Origin: Pseudalkalibacillus sp045920555
Lineage (GTDB): Bacteria; Bacillota; Bacilli; Bacillales; Fictibacillaceae
Direction: 5' to 3'
Assembly (NCBI RefSeq): GCF_045920555.1
Contig: NZ_CP174509.1
Span: 2,170,001 to 2,234,000, forward strand
Length of the DNA: 64,000 nt
Within the stretch, counting starts at the first letter, position 1, and each line of letters starts with the position of its first letter. The notes under the pieces are model-generated. The model made no database searches. It was not told the origin of the DNA and saw only the letters and a list, made by a program, of their open reading frames with translations. This document shows positions 43,970-52,995 of the stretch, one piece after another. A program made the translations under genes and the position numbers.

Positions 43970-44494
43970 ATGCCTTTAACACCATTGGATATTCATAATA
44001 AAGAGTTCAATCGTGGGTTTCGAGGATATGATGAGGATGAAGTAAACGGATTTTTAGATCAAGTCATCAAAGATTATGAAGGTGTCATACGTGAAAAGAA
44101 AGACTTGCAGGAAAAGCTAGCGAAAATGGAAGAGAAGCTTTCCTACTTTACGAACATCGAAGAAACGTTGAACAAGTCGATCGTGGTGGCACAGGAAACG
44201 GGCGAAGAAGTAAAGCGCAATGCAAATAAAGAAGCCCGCTTGATTGTAAAAGAAGCAGAGAAAAACGCTGATCGAATCATAAATGAAGCACTGTCAAAAT
44301 CCAGGAAAATCATGCTCGACATCGAAGAACTGAAGAAACAATCTTCCGTTTACCGTACACGTTTCCGAATGCTGATCGAAGCTCAACTGGAAATGCTGAA
44401 AAATGAAGATTGGGAGCATCTGATGCCTCCAAAAGATGAAAAAGAACAGGATCAACTTACAGAGTCGGATGCTGAAAAAGCAAACATAACTTGA
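43970..44494 (+). CDS. divIVA: Septum site-determining protein DivIVA
   Basis: 174-residue coiled-coil protein that binds curved membrane and recruits MinJ at poles and septa. The N-terminal lipid-binding domain PLTPLDIHNKEFNRGFRGYD and EVNGFLDQV are conserved. Coiled coil covers about 30-70 and 95-150, and the tail is acidic. ATG at 43970 follows GGGGGTGG. Last gene before the ileS T-box. Confidence 0.95.
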   Translation: MPLTPLDIHNKEFNRGFRGYDEDEVNGFLDQVIKDYEGVIREKKDLQEKLAKMEEKLSYFTNIEETLNKSIVVAQETGEEVKRNANKEARLIVKEAEKNADRIINEALSKSRKIMLDIEELKKQSSVYRTRFRMLIEAQLEMLKNEDWEHLMPPKDEKEQDQLTESDAEKANIT

Positions 44495-44527
44495 CGTAGT
44501 ATTTTAAAATTCGGTATACTTTGATGA

Positions 44528-44786
44528 CAGGAACATATACCTACTAAGATGGGGACAGTACGATTAGGTCATCTTTCAAAGCGAACCGGGATTGGTGGAA
44601 GCCCGGTAAAGATCCTAGTAAGGAAGATCACCCCGGAGTACCGCGCTGAATAACAATGAGTAAGCAGCGGCGCATCATTCACGTTAAGAATGCTGAGTGG
44701 TTTGTATGAAAAGGAATCATATAGACTATTAGGGTGGTACCGCGAGTCAACCTTCTCGTCCCTATTGGGGATGAGAAGGTTTTTTA
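44528..44786 (+). promoter_or_regulatory. T-box leader (isoleucine) of ileS
   Basis: The T-box sequence AGGGTGGTACCGCG is at 44731-44744. It is followed by the terminator hairpin CCTTCTCGTCCC/GGGGATGAGAAGG and a T-run (about 44750-44786). Stem I shows the distal loop block GCGAACCGGG...GGTGGAAGCCCGG (44581-44606) and, on the 3' side, AAGATCACC with specifier ATC at 44627-44629, an isoleucine codon. Uncharged tRNA-Ile should stabilise the antiterminator. The remaining bases to 44917 hold no gene, only a stretch (44837-44873) resembling 37411-37447. Confidence 0.95.
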
Positions 44787-44917
44787 TTTCATTATAATAG
44801 ATGGAAAATCTTTTTTGCAGTAAAAGTGAACGTTGGCTCAGCTTGTCATAAAGCTCGGATTCTCCACATTCACGTCAATCAATGAGTAAAGAAATTTTGG
44901 AAGGGCAGGAAAGACAT

Positions 44918-47680
44918 ATGAATTACAAAGACACGTTATTGATGCCGAAAACTGATTTCCCAATGCGGGGCGGTCTTCCGAACAAGGAGCCGAACATTCA
45001 AGAAACATGGGAGCAACAGAAAATTTATGAAAAAGTACTTGAGAAAACGAAAGGCCAACCGAAATTCATCTTGCACGATGGACCACCATATGCAAATGAT
45101 AATATCCACCTCGGCCATGCTGAGAACAAGGTATTGAAAGATATCATTGTCCGTTATAAATCAATGAATGGCTTCAACGCGCCATACGTTCCTGGTTGGG
45201 ATACACATGGATTACCGATCGAGACAGCTCTCGCTAAGAAAAAGAAGGTAGACCGAAAGAAACATACAATCGCTGATTTCCGTAGGATGTGTGCAGACTA
45301 TGCGCTTGAGCAGGTTGAATTACAGAAAGAACAATTCAAGCGTCTAGGTGTACGAGGCGACTGGGATAACCCATACATCACATTGAATAAAGAATACGAA
45401 GCGGAACAAATCAAAGTATTCGGTGAAATGGCGAATAGAGGGTTGATCTATAAAGGGAAGAAACCTGTTTATTGGTCTCCATCATCTGAATCTGCATTTG
45501 CCGAAGCAGAAATCGAATATAAGGACAAACGGTCTCCATCCATCTATGTCGGATTCAAAGTCAAGGATGGCAAAGGCGTGGTTGAAGAAGATGTGTCTGT
45601 AGTCATCTGGACGACCACACCATGGACGATTCCCGCCAACCTCGGTATCGCAGTCCATCCAGATTACACCTATGTCGTCGTGGAAACTGCCGGAAACAAA
45701 TATCTGGTGGCAGAAGATCTTCTCGAACAGTTGACAGAAGTATTGGAATGGGGAGATCCAAAAGTACTAAAACAGGTTAAAGGGACAGATCTTGATAAAG
45801 TGGTTGCAAAGCATCCGTTTTATGACCGAGATTCATTACTGATGCTGAGTGATCACGTTACGACTGATTCAGGTACTGGATGTGTCCATACTGCTCCTGG
45901 CCACGGTGAAGATGACTTTAAAGTCGGGAAACGTTATGGTATCGGCATCCTTTGCCCGGTTGATGACAAAGGCGTCATGACAGAGGCAGCACCAGGTTTT
46001 GAAGGAATGTTTTATGATGATGCTAATAAACCGATCACAGAAAAACTTCAAGAGTCAGACGCTTTGCTTAAATTGGAATTCATCACCCACTCCTATCCAC
46101 ATGACTGGAGAACAAAGAAACCGATTATTTTCCGAGTGACTGACCAGTGGTTTGCATCGATTGATAAAATCAAGGATCAGATCCTTTCAGAAATCAAAAA
46201 TGTCAAATGGTATCCACACTGGGGTGAAACTCGTCTCCACAACATGGTTAAGGATCGAGAGGATTGGTGTATTTCGCGTCAAAGAGCTTGGGGTGTACCT
46301 ATTCCGGTCTTTTATGGTGAAGATGGAGAGCCGATCATCACACAAGAAACGATCGAACATGTTTCGAACCTGTTCCGCGAGCATGGATCCAATGTCTGGT
46401 TTGAATGGGATGCGAAGGATCTTTTGCCTGAAGGTTTCCAATCAGAACATAGCCCGAATGGCGAATTCACCAAAGAAACAGATATCATGGATGTCTGGTT
46501 CGACTCAGGTTCTTCACATCAAAGTGTATTGAATGAACGTCCTGAATTACAACGACCTGCTGATGTATATTTGGAAGGAACTGACCAATACAGAGGTTGG
46601 TTCAACTCTTCTTTATCTACAAGTGTGGCTGTAACTGGAAAATCACCATACAAGACGATCATCACTCATGGGTTCGTACTTGATGGTGAAGGTAAAAAGA
46701 TGAGCAAGTCGTTAGGCAATGTCATCGATCCGATGAAAGTCATGAAGCAACTAGGGGCAGACATCATCCGTCTATGGGTTTCTTCTGTAGATTATCAATC
46801 GGATGTACGTGTTTCTGATGAGATCCTGAAGCAAGTTTCTGAAGTATATCGTAAAATCCGTAATACACTCCGTTTCATGCTCGGGAACTTGAATGGCTTC
46901 GATCCAGCGAAGCATCGCGTGGCTTATGAGGATATGAACGAGCTTGATCAATACATGCTTGTCAAAATGAATGAGTTGGTTGGACGAGTGAAGGATGCAT
47001 ATGATGATTATCAATTTTCATCTGTATATAATGCGATCCACAATTTCTGTACAATCGAATTAAGTTCATTCTATCTTGATCTCGCAAAAGATACTCTGTA
47101 TATTGAGGCAGAAGATGATCATAAACGTCGTTCAATGCAAACTGTTTTGTATGACAGTGTTGTTGCATTGACTCAGCTCGTCACACCGATCATCCCGCAT
47201 ACAGCGGATGAAGTATGGCAGTATATCCCTGGTGAAAAGGAAGAAAGCGTCCAACTGACGACCATTCCTGATGCCAAGGCTTATCCGAATGCTGAAGATC
47301 TTCTAACCAAATGGGATCAAATGTTGGATATCCGTGACGAAGTACTGAAAGCATTAGAAAATGCACGTAATAAAAAAGAAATCGGGAAATCACTTGCAGC
47401 ATCGATTGAGCTTTATCCGAACACAAAAGCTAAAGAGCTCTTGAACAACGTAGGTGAACTTGATAAATGCTTCATTGTATCACATGCTGCAGTCGCTGGA
47501 GACAAAGAAAATGCTCCGGAACAAGCGGATGTGTATGAACAAGTAGGAGTTGTCGTAAAGGCAGCTGAGGGTGAAACTTGTGAGCGCTGCTGGACAGTTA
47601 CACCGACTGTCGGTAAAGACGATGAACATCCTACCTTATGTACACGTTGTGCAACAGTCGTCACTGAGAATTATCAATAA
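44918..47680 (+). CDS. ileS: Isoleucyl-tRNA synthetase
   Basis: 920-residue class I synthetase. The HIGH motif appears as HLGH in GPPYANDNIHLGHA (about 57-70) and KMSKS in GKKMSKSLGN (about 592-601). The editing domain and the C-terminal zinc-finger CERCWTV...CTRC are present. ATG at 44918 gives the N-terminus NYKDTLLMPKTDFPMRG that matches the family and has AGGAAAG upstream; an ATG at 44882 adds 12 unsupported residues. Controlled by the T-box. Confidence 0.97.
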   Translation: MNYKDTLLMPKTDFPMRGGLPNKEPNIQETWEQQKIYEKVLEKTKGQPKFILHDGPPYANDNIHLGHAENKVLKDIIVRYKSMNGFNAPYVPGWDTHGLPIETALAKKKKVDRKKHTIADFRRMCADYALEQVELQKEQFKRLGVRGDWDNPYITLNKEYEAEQIKVFGEMANRGLIYKGKKPVYWSPSSESAFAEAEIEYKDKRSPSIYVGFKVKDGKGVVEEDVSVVIWTTTPWTIPANLGIAVHPDYTYVVVETAGNKYLVAEDLLEQLTEVLEWGDPKVLKQVKGTDLDKVVAKHPFYDRDSLLMLSDHVTTDSGTGCVHTAPGHGEDDFKVGKRYGIGILCPVDDKGVMTEAAPGFEGMFYDDANKPITEKLQESDALLKLEFITHSYPHDWRTKKPIIFRVTDQWFASIDKIKDQILSEIKNVKWYPHWGETRLHNMVKDREDWCISRQRAWGVPIPVFYGEDGEPIITQETIEHVSNLFREHGSNVWFEWDAKDLLPEGFQSEHSPNGEFTKETDIMDVWFDSGSSHQSVLNERPELQRPADVYLEGTDQYRGWFNSSLSTSVAVTGKSPYKTIITHGFVLDGEGKKMSKSLGNVIDPMKVMKQLGADIIRLWVSSVDYQSDVRVSDEILKQVSEVYRKIRNTLRFMLGNLNGFDPAKHRVAYEDMNELDQYMLVKMNELVGRVKDAYDDYQFSSVYNAIHNFCTIELSSFYLDLAKDTLYIEAEDDHKRRSMQTVLYDSVVALTQLVTPIIPHTADEVWQYIPGEKEESVQLTTIPDAKAYPNAEDLLTKWDQMLDIRDEVLKALENARNKKEIGKSLAASIELYPNTKAKELLNNVGELDKCFIVSHAAVAGDKENAPEQADVYEQVGVVVKAAEGETCERCWTVTPTVGKDDEHPTLCTRCATVVTENYQ

Positions 47681-47693
47681 AGGTACAATCATG

Positions 47694-47723
47694 AAAGCTG
47701 TTCTGTTTAGAGCAGCTTTTTTG
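47694..47723 (+). terminator. Terminator after ileS
   Basis: AAAGCTGTTC pairs with GAGCAGCTTT around a 6-nt loop, then TTTTTTG. Confidence 0.9.
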
Positions 47724-47932
47724 TATTTACTTCTAGCTTCATGAGACCGTTCGAGTGCGAAAAACCGTGTGCAAAGTACTCATGAAAGCTTCATAAAAGC
47801 ATAATGATACCCTGTTTTTAGGAAAACACGGAAACAAGGTACTCAATCGATGAATTTTGATTAACTTTGTGTTGTAAAATGAATCGCTCTGGTCAAACTA
47901 TAACTACTATGCAATAGGAAGGAAGTATCGTC

Positions 47933-48610
47933 ATGAAATATGAGCATCTGAAAAAGCAATTGGAAGAAAGAAAACAACAGATCTTGCATGAGTTTGATCA
48001 AAATGACCATTACGGATTGAACCGAGGCTTTGCTAGTGATACTTCATCAGGCGAGCTTTCACAATATGATAATCATCCAGCTGATTCAGGAACAGAGCTA
48101 TATGAGCGTGAAAAAGACATCGCATTGAACGGCCACCTGAAGGAAGAACTGTCTGATATCGAATATTCATTGAATAAGATGAAGGAAGGGACATACGGGA
48201 TTTGTGAAGTGACAGGAAAAGAAATTCCGATGGAACGATTAGAAGCCCTCCCTACTGTGCGTACTGTAAAAGAGGTCTCACCAAACCAAGAAATGTCCTC
48301 TGATCGTCCGATTGAAGAGGAAGTTTTAACAGAGATGGAAGATGAATATTATTCTGAACATGATAACAATGAATTCAATACGCCAAACGTTTATTACGAA
48401 GTGGCATCCTTCAATGAAAACAGCATGACATATGAGGATTCTTCTATCGTGGATGAAGAAGATAATACAGAATATGTTGAAGAGTATGAGCAATTCGTTT
48501 CAACTGATATCGAAGGCTATACTGGCGCTGACCATGTGAATTTTGAACGTAATGTTGAATACGATGAATTCATGGACGAACAGGATCTCATGGAGGATGA
48601 ACAGTCTTAA
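47933..48610 (+). CDS. ylyA: DksA/TraR-like YteA-family sporulation protein (YlyA)
   Basis: 225-residue acidic protein. The N-terminal coiled coil (about residues 2-60) and the following ELYEREKDIALNGHLKEEL block resemble DksA/TraR. The zinc-finger region reads YGICEVTGKEIPMERLEALPTVRTV, so only one of the four usual cysteines remains. The C-terminal 100 residues are D/E-rich and probably disordered. In B. subtilis YlyA is made in the forespore and influences SigG-dependent transcription. ATG at 47933 follows GGAAGGAAG. Confidence 0.82.
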   Translation: MKYEHLKKQLEERKQQILHEFDQNDHYGLNRGFASDTSSGELSQYDNHPADSGTELYEREKDIALNGHLKEELSDIEYSLNKMKEGTYGICEVTGKEIPMERLEALPTVRTVKEVSPNQEMSSDRPIEEEVLTEMEDEYYSEHDNNEFNTPNVYYEVASFNENSMTYEDSSIVDEEDNTEYVEEYEQFVSTDIEGYTGADHVNFERNVEYDEFMDEQDLMEDEQS

Positions 48611-48631
48611 AGCGAAAGGCTGTTCTTTTTT
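48599..48631 (+). terminator. Terminator overlapping the ylyA stop codon
   Basis: GAACAG pairs with CTGTTC (extended by a C-G pair) around the stop codon region, followed by TTTTTT. Confidence 0.8.
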
Positions 48632-48670
48632 ATCCTTGGCTTTGTTATTCTCCGTTGTTGATTGTTGAAA

Positions 48671-48900
48671 CGGGCGATCGGTGATCCTCCTCGCTCACTT
48701 GCACAGGATGTCAACACAAAAATGAAATCATTTTTGTGTCTCCGATGAGAATTCTTAGAAGCTTTCCTTATGCTGGCTTCGACGTTCACCATAGGACGTG
48801 GTGGTACTTAGTCGAAGTTCATTATTATAGTCGAAGATCCTTAAATCACTGCGGAGTTTAGCCTGGCTCGCTTTTTCAGCAGGAGTGTAGCAAATTTCGC
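48671..48900. repeat. Dispersed intergenic repeat, copy 3
   Basis: Closely similar to 34516-34746, including long identical blocks such as AGAATTCTTAGAAGCTTTCC. The first internal hairpin (48714-48739) is a perfect 12-bp stem, ACACAAAAATGA/TCATTTTTGTGT, where the other copy has a mismatch. CTTCGAC/GTCGAAG (48777-48817) is kept. The left inverted end is eroded; the right end (CAAATTTCGC) is present. The tail after it (to about 48955) again has a TTAAACAGCGCCTTA-like stretch. It fills the 454-bp gap between ylyA and lspA. Confidence 0.88.
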
Positions 48901-49005
48901 TTAAAGAAATGCGCTATTGAAAAATCCATTACAGGATTAAACAGCGCCTTATCTTTTATCAATTGTCCGGGGTTCACCGACCTTTTCGTAAAACGAGAAA
49001 TCTAA

Positions 49006-49034
49006 TTGTGAAAGCACCTTCTATATGCTAAAAT
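49006..49034 (+). promoter_or_regulatory. SigA promoter of lspA-ylyB
   Basis: TTGTGA (49006-49011), 17 bp, TAAAAT (49029-49034) with an extended -10 TG (TGCTAAAAT). Placed about 30 bp before the lspA start codon. Confidence 0.75.
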
Positions 49035-49064
49035 TTAACGGGTAGAAACGAAGGTGGGATTAAT

Positions 49065-49526
49065 ATGCGCTATTATGCTTTGGCGATCTTTGTATTGATT
49101 ATCGATCAAATTACCAAATGGTTTGTCGTAACGAAAATGGAGTTAGGGGAACAGGTTACAATTATCAACGATTTCTTCTATTTGCATTCACACCGGAACC
49201 GTGGAGCTGCGTTCGGTATTTTACAAGGGCAGATGTGGTTGTTCATCATTGTCACAATCATTGTCATTGCAGCGGTTGTTTATTATTTACATACTGAAGC
49301 AAAAGGAAATGTGTTATTAAGTACATCATTAGGTCTTATTCTTGGAGGTGCGATCGGAAACTTCCTTGATCGTTTATTTCGGGGCGAGGTTGTGGATTTC
49401 CTTGATTTTCATATCATCAACTACGATTTTCCAATTTTTAATATAGCGGATTCCTCCCTGGTGATCGGCGTCGGAATGATTGCACTTGCCTTTTTACTGG
49501 AAAGCAGAACGCAGAAGGAGAATTAA
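49065..49526 (+). CDS. lspA: Lipoprotein signal peptidase (signal peptidase II)
   Basis: 153-residue aspartic protease with four membrane segments that removes signal peptides from diacylglyceryl-prolipoproteins. Conserved: HSHRNRGAAFGIL (about 43-55), GAIGNFLDRLFRGEVVDFLDF (about 101-121) with the first catalytic Asp, and FNIADSSLVIG (about 128-138) with the second. ATG at 49065 follows AAGGTGGG. One base separates it from the ylyB start. Confidence 0.96.
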   Translation: MRYYALAIFVLIIDQITKWFVVTKMELGEQVTIINDFFYLHSHRNRGAAFGILQGQMWLFIIVTIIVIAAVVYYLHTEAKGNVLLSTSLGLILGGAIGNFLDRLFRGEVVDFLDFHIINYDFPIFNIADSSLVIGVGMIALAFLLESRTQKEN

Positions 49527-49527
49527 G

Positions 49528-50445
49528 ATGGAGCTAGTTCATATAAAAGTAACAGATGAAAATACACGTGAACGAGTCGATAAAATCATTTCAACTGAAC
49601 AAGAGGGGACTTCACGTTCACAGGTCCAACAATGGATCAAAGAAGAGCGCGTGAAAGTAAATGGTGAATCGGTCAAAGCGAATTATAAATGCCAAAACGG
49701 AGATGTCATCGTCATCGAAATTCCTGAACCAGAAGAGCTTGAGGTGATACCTGAGGAAATGGATCTGGATATCGTCTATGAGGATGGGGATCTCCTTGTC
49801 GTGAATAAACCAAGGGGAATGGTTGTACATCCAGCCCCAGGCCACATGTCAGGCACGCTCGTAAACGGTTTGATGGCTCATTGTAAAGATTTGTCTGGGA
49901 TCAACGGTATCTTGCGCCCAGGAATTGTGCATCGGATCGATAAAGATACTTCCGGCCTTTTGGTTGTCGCCAAAAATGATTTGGCTCATAAACATTTAGG
50001 GGAGCAGATGAAAGCGAAAACGACGACCCGTAAATATGAGACCATCGTACACGGTGTGATTCCCCATAACAAAGGGACGATCGATGCACCAATCGGAAGG
50101 GACAAACATGATCGTCAAAAAATGACTGTGACGGATACGAACAGCAAGGATGCTGTCACCCATTTCAATGTGCTTGAACGGTTCAGCCGTTATACTTTTG
50201 TAGAATGTATATTAGAGACTGGCCGGACCCATCAGATCCGTGTCCATATGAATTATATCGATTTCCCTGTTGCGGGTGATCCGAAATATGGACCTAAGAA
50301 AACATTGCCGATTGATGGGCAAGCACTCCATGCAAAAACATTAGGGTTTGTGCATCCAAGAACTGAAGAGAAGATGGAGTTCACATCGGAACTTCCAGAC
50401 GACATGCAAAGGTTATTGGACGAACTTCGTCGAAATAAAGCTTGA
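49528..50445 (+). CDS. ylyB: RluD-family 23S rRNA pseudouridine synthase YlyB
   Basis: 305-residue enzyme with an N-terminal S4 domain (about 15-70) and an RluA/RluD catalytic domain. The catalytic aspartate lies in GIVHRIDKDTSGLLVVAK (about 131-148), and ECILETGRTHQIRVHMNYI (about 226-244) is the second family signature. Exact target uridines are inferred from RluD only. ATG at 49528 follows GAAGGAG; an extension to 49480 overlaps lspA. The pyrR promoter -35 overlaps its stop codon. Confidence 0.92.
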   Translation: MELVHIKVTDENTRERVDKIISTEQEGTSRSQVQQWIKEERVKVNGESVKANYKCQNGDVIVIEIPEPEELEVIPEEMDLDIVYEDGDLLVVNKPRGMVVHPAPGHMSGTLVNGLMAHCKDLSGINGILRPGIVHRIDKDTSGLLVVAKNDLAHKHLGEQMKAKTTTRKYETIVHGVIPHNKGTIDAPIGRDKHDRQKMTVTDTNSKDAVTHFNVLERFSRYTFVECILETGRTHQIRVHMNYIDFPVAGDPKYGPKKTLPIDGQALHAKTLGFVHPRTEEKMEFTSELPDDMQRLLDELRRNKA

Positions 50446-50470
50446 CAGGTTCCGATCCCTTTGAGATAAT
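50442..50470 (+). promoter_or_regulatory. SigA promoter of the pyr operon
   Basis: TTGACA (50442-50447), 17 bp, GATAAT (50465-50470). The -35 overlaps the end of ylyB. Start near 50477, just upstream of the first PyrR attenuator. Confidence 0.88.
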
Positions 50471-50500
50471 CAGTTCAATAATAAAATAAGACCTTTAAAA

Positions 50501-50610
50501 TCAGTCCCGTGAGGCTGAGAAGGTAACGGTTAGGTTTCAGGAGCCAGGAGTGTCTTCTGAATGATTTATGTCCAACTATACCCTCTCACCAAACGGTGAG
50601 AGGTTTTTTA
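50501..50610 (+). promoter_or_regulatory. PyrR attenuator 1 (pyrR leader)
   Basis: PyrR-binding anti-antiterminator loop AGTCCCGTGAGGCT (50503-50516), followed by the terminator CCTCTCACC/GGTGAGAGG (50582-50603) and six T. UMP-bound PyrR stabilises the first hairpin and so lets the terminator form. Confidence 0.93.
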
Positions 50611-50665
50611 ATGAGAAAAGAACTAACCTTACCAGGCGCTTAGATAAGAATCAGGGGGTGTTGAG

Positions 50666-51205
50666 ATGGAGCAAACCGTATTGCTGGATCAGCAAGCGAT
50701 CAAAAGAGCACTTACGCGAATTGCCCATGAAATTTTAGAGCGAAATAAAGGGACGGAAAACCTTGTCCTTGTCGGTATCAAGACGAGAGGTGTCTACTTG
50801 GCGGAAAGGCTGAGTGAACGAATCGAACAAATCGAAGGTGAAAAGGTGAGTAAAGGGGAAATCGATATCACCTTATACCGGGATGACCTCTCGAAGAAAA
50901 CAGAGAATGAAGAACCGATGCTCAAAGGAACAGACATACCGATCGATGTGACGAACAAGACGGTGATTTTAGTAGACGATGTCCTATATACTGGCCGGAC
51001 TGTAAGAGCAGCAATGGATGCCCTTATGGACCTCGGCAGGCCATCACAAATCCAATTGGCTGTCCTGATTGACCGGGGCCACCGTGAATTACCGATTCGT
51101 CCAGATTATGTCGGGAAAAATGTACCGACATCCCGAGATGAAATCATAAGTGTCGATTTGACTGAAGTTGATAAAGTTGAGCAAGTAATCATACAAAAAA
51201 ACTGA
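50666..51205 (+). CDS. pyrR: Bifunctional pyr operon attenuator / uracil phosphoribosyltransferase PyrR
   Basis: 179-residue PRT-fold protein that binds UMP and the three pyr leader RNAs, and has weak uracil phosphoribosyltransferase activity. The PRPP loop is VILVDDVLYTGRTVRAAMDAL (about 94-114). VGIKTRGVYLAERL (about 35-48) and the C-terminal LIDRGHRELPIRPDYVGKN are family hallmarks. ATG at 50666 follows AGGGGGTG. Confidence 0.97.
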   Translation: MEQTVLLDQQAIKRALTRIAHEILERNKGTENLVLVGIKTRGVYLAERLSERIEQIEGEKVSKGEIDITLYRDDLSKKTENEEPMLKGTDIPIDVTNKTVILVDDVLYTGRTVRAAMDALMDLGRPSQIQLAVLIDRGHRELPIRPDYVGKNVPTSRDEIISVDLTEVDKVEQVIIQKN

Positions 51206-51221
51206 AAATGGCCCTTTTTAA

Positions 51222-51337
51222 GTCAGTCCCGTGAGGCTGGCAAAGGGGAATGAGATGACGTGGGAGAGGACATAGGAAGTCCTGTATCATGCCCTGCATT
51301 TCATCCAACCTCTTTGCGCCCGCAGAGAGGTTTTTTA
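51222..51337 (+). promoter_or_regulatory. PyrR attenuator 2 (pyrR-pyrP)
   Basis: AGTCCCGTGAGGCT at 51225-51238 is identical to the loop of attenuator 1. The terminator AACCTCT...AGAGAGGTT and T-run end at 51337. Confidence 0.93.
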
Positions 51338-51368
51338 TCGGGCCTCAAATGTTGAGGAGGAAAATAAC

Positions 51369-52703
51369 ATGAATCAGAAAGAATCTGTAGGAATCAGAGA
51401 GATACCTAAGCCGGGTAAGTGGCTGACATTGAGTATACAGCATTTGTTCGCAATGTTCGGTGCGACAATTCTTGTTCCATTCTTGGTAGGATTAAGTCCC
51501 TCGGTCGCGCTCATTTCAAGTGGACTGGGTACCTTAGCGTATCTAATAATCACAAAAGGACAGATTCCTGCCTACCTTGGCTCATCATTCGCATTCATCA
51601 TGCCGATCCTTCTAGCAAAGTCGCTCGGAGGTTTGGAAGCAGTCATGGTCGGGAGCTTTCTAGCAGGCCTTGTATACGGAGTCATCGCTCTGTTAATCCG
51701 TACGATGGGAATCAAGTGGCTGCTCCAGATTTTCCCGCCAATCGTCGTCGGTCCAGTCATCATCGTCATCGGACTTGGCCTCGCTACCACTGCAATCGAT
51801 ATGGCGATGTACATTCCAGGATCAGATCCGCAGGAGTATAGCTTGCTACACTTTTCAGCAGCACTTGTAACACTGGGAATCACGATTGTCGCTGCTATAT
51901 TCCTCAGAGGATTTTTCAGCCTTATCCCTGTCCTTGTCGGAATTATAGGAGGTTACACGTACTCCTACTTCGTCGGACTGGTTGATCTCGCACCTGTCCG
52001 TGAAGCTCAATGGATTCAAATGCCGGAGCTGATGGTTCCGTTCGCAACTTATACACCCTCATTCTCATGGCAGATTGCTCTCATCATGGTGCCGATCGCT
52101 GCTGTGACTATCACAGAGCATATAGGGGATCAGATGGTCCTCAGTAAAGTCGTCGGTAAAAACTTTATCGAAAAGCCTGGACTTCACCGTTCGATCCTAG
52201 GGGATGGTGTAGCCACAATGATCGCTTCATTCCTGGGCGGTCCTCCGAATACGACCTATGGAGAAAACATCGGTGTCCTTGCTATCACAAAAGTATTCAG
52301 CGTGTTCGTTGTAGGTGGAGCGGCAGTACTTGCAATACTGTTCGGTTTTGTCGGTAAAATATCAGCACTGATCGGTACGATTCCAACTCCTGTAATGGGA
52401 GGCGTATCAATCCTCTTATTCGGTATCATCGCGTCTTCCGGTTTGAGAATGCTGATCGACAATAATATCAATCTTGGAGAAAAAAGAAACCTTGTCATTT
52501 CATCAGTCATCCTTGTCCTGGGTGTTGGTGGTGCGACAATCGAAGTGACTGAAGAGTTCCAGATCGCAAGCATGGCATTGGCGACCATTACAGGGATCAT
52601 CCTTAACATTGCTATTCCGGGGCGTGATAAAGACGTTCATAATTCGAAGATATTTTCTGATATCAATGAAAACAATGCAACTAAAAAAGATTCTGTAGCT
52701 TAA
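51369..52703 (+). CDS. pyrP: Uracil permease
   Basis: 444-residue nucleobase transporter (NAT/UraA family) with 12-14 membrane segments. It carries LSIQHLFAMFGATILVPFLVGLSP in the first segments, TITEHIGDQ (about 236-244) with the conserved glutamate, and GGPPNTTYGENIGVLAITKV (about 278-297), the NAT signature region. It takes up uracil for salvage. ATG at 51369 follows TGAGGAGG. Lies between attenuators 2 and 3. Confidence 0.95.
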   Translation: MNQKESVGIREIPKPGKWLTLSIQHLFAMFGATILVPFLVGLSPSVALISSGLGTLAYLIITKGQIPAYLGSSFAFIMPILLAKSLGGLEAVMVGSFLAGLVYGVIALLIRTMGIKWLLQIFPPIVVGPVIIVIGLGLATTAIDMAMYIPGSDPQEYSLLHFSAALVTLGITIVAAIFLRGFFSLIPVLVGIIGGYTYSYFVGLVDLAPVREAQWIQMPELMVPFATYTPSFSWQIALIMVPIAAVTITEHIGDQMVLSKVVGKNFIEKPGLHRSILGDGVATMIASFLGGPPNTTYGENIGVLAITKVFSVFVVGGAAVLAILFGFVGKISALIGTIPTPVMGGVSILLFGIIASSGLRMLIDNNINLGEKRNLVISSVILVLGVGGATIEVTEEFQIASMALATITGIILNIAIPGRDKDVHNSKIFSDINENNATKKDSVA

Positions 52704-52725
52704 TCTCGAGTAACCATCTTTTAAA

Positions 52726-52850
52726 GATTGGTCCTGTGAGACCGAAAGGGTGGACGGCTAGGGATTGCATCCAAAACTGCACGGCATTTCACGTCTGCAG
52801 AATAGATGCATCCCTTCCAACACGCTTTTTAGAAAAAAGGCGTTTTTTTA
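52726..52850 (+). promoter_or_regulatory. PyrR attenuator 3 (pyrP-pyrB)
   Basis: The PyrR loop here is GGTCCTGTGAGACC (52730-52743), with GGTC/GACC closing the stem. The terminator ACGCTTTT/AAAAGGCGT (one bulged G) and T-run end at 52850. A further 145 bp to the pyrB start hold no gene. Confidence 0.9.
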
Positions 52851-52995
52851 AAAAAATAGCTTGTTAAATTTTAATGTTGAATTCTTTTAGAATTAGGTTT
52901 TAGCGAAATTCGTGCAAATAACAATAATTAAGTATAACTGAACCACAAAAAAGGATTGCAGAAATGAAAAATCAAGAGTTAGGGGCGTGTTTTGA

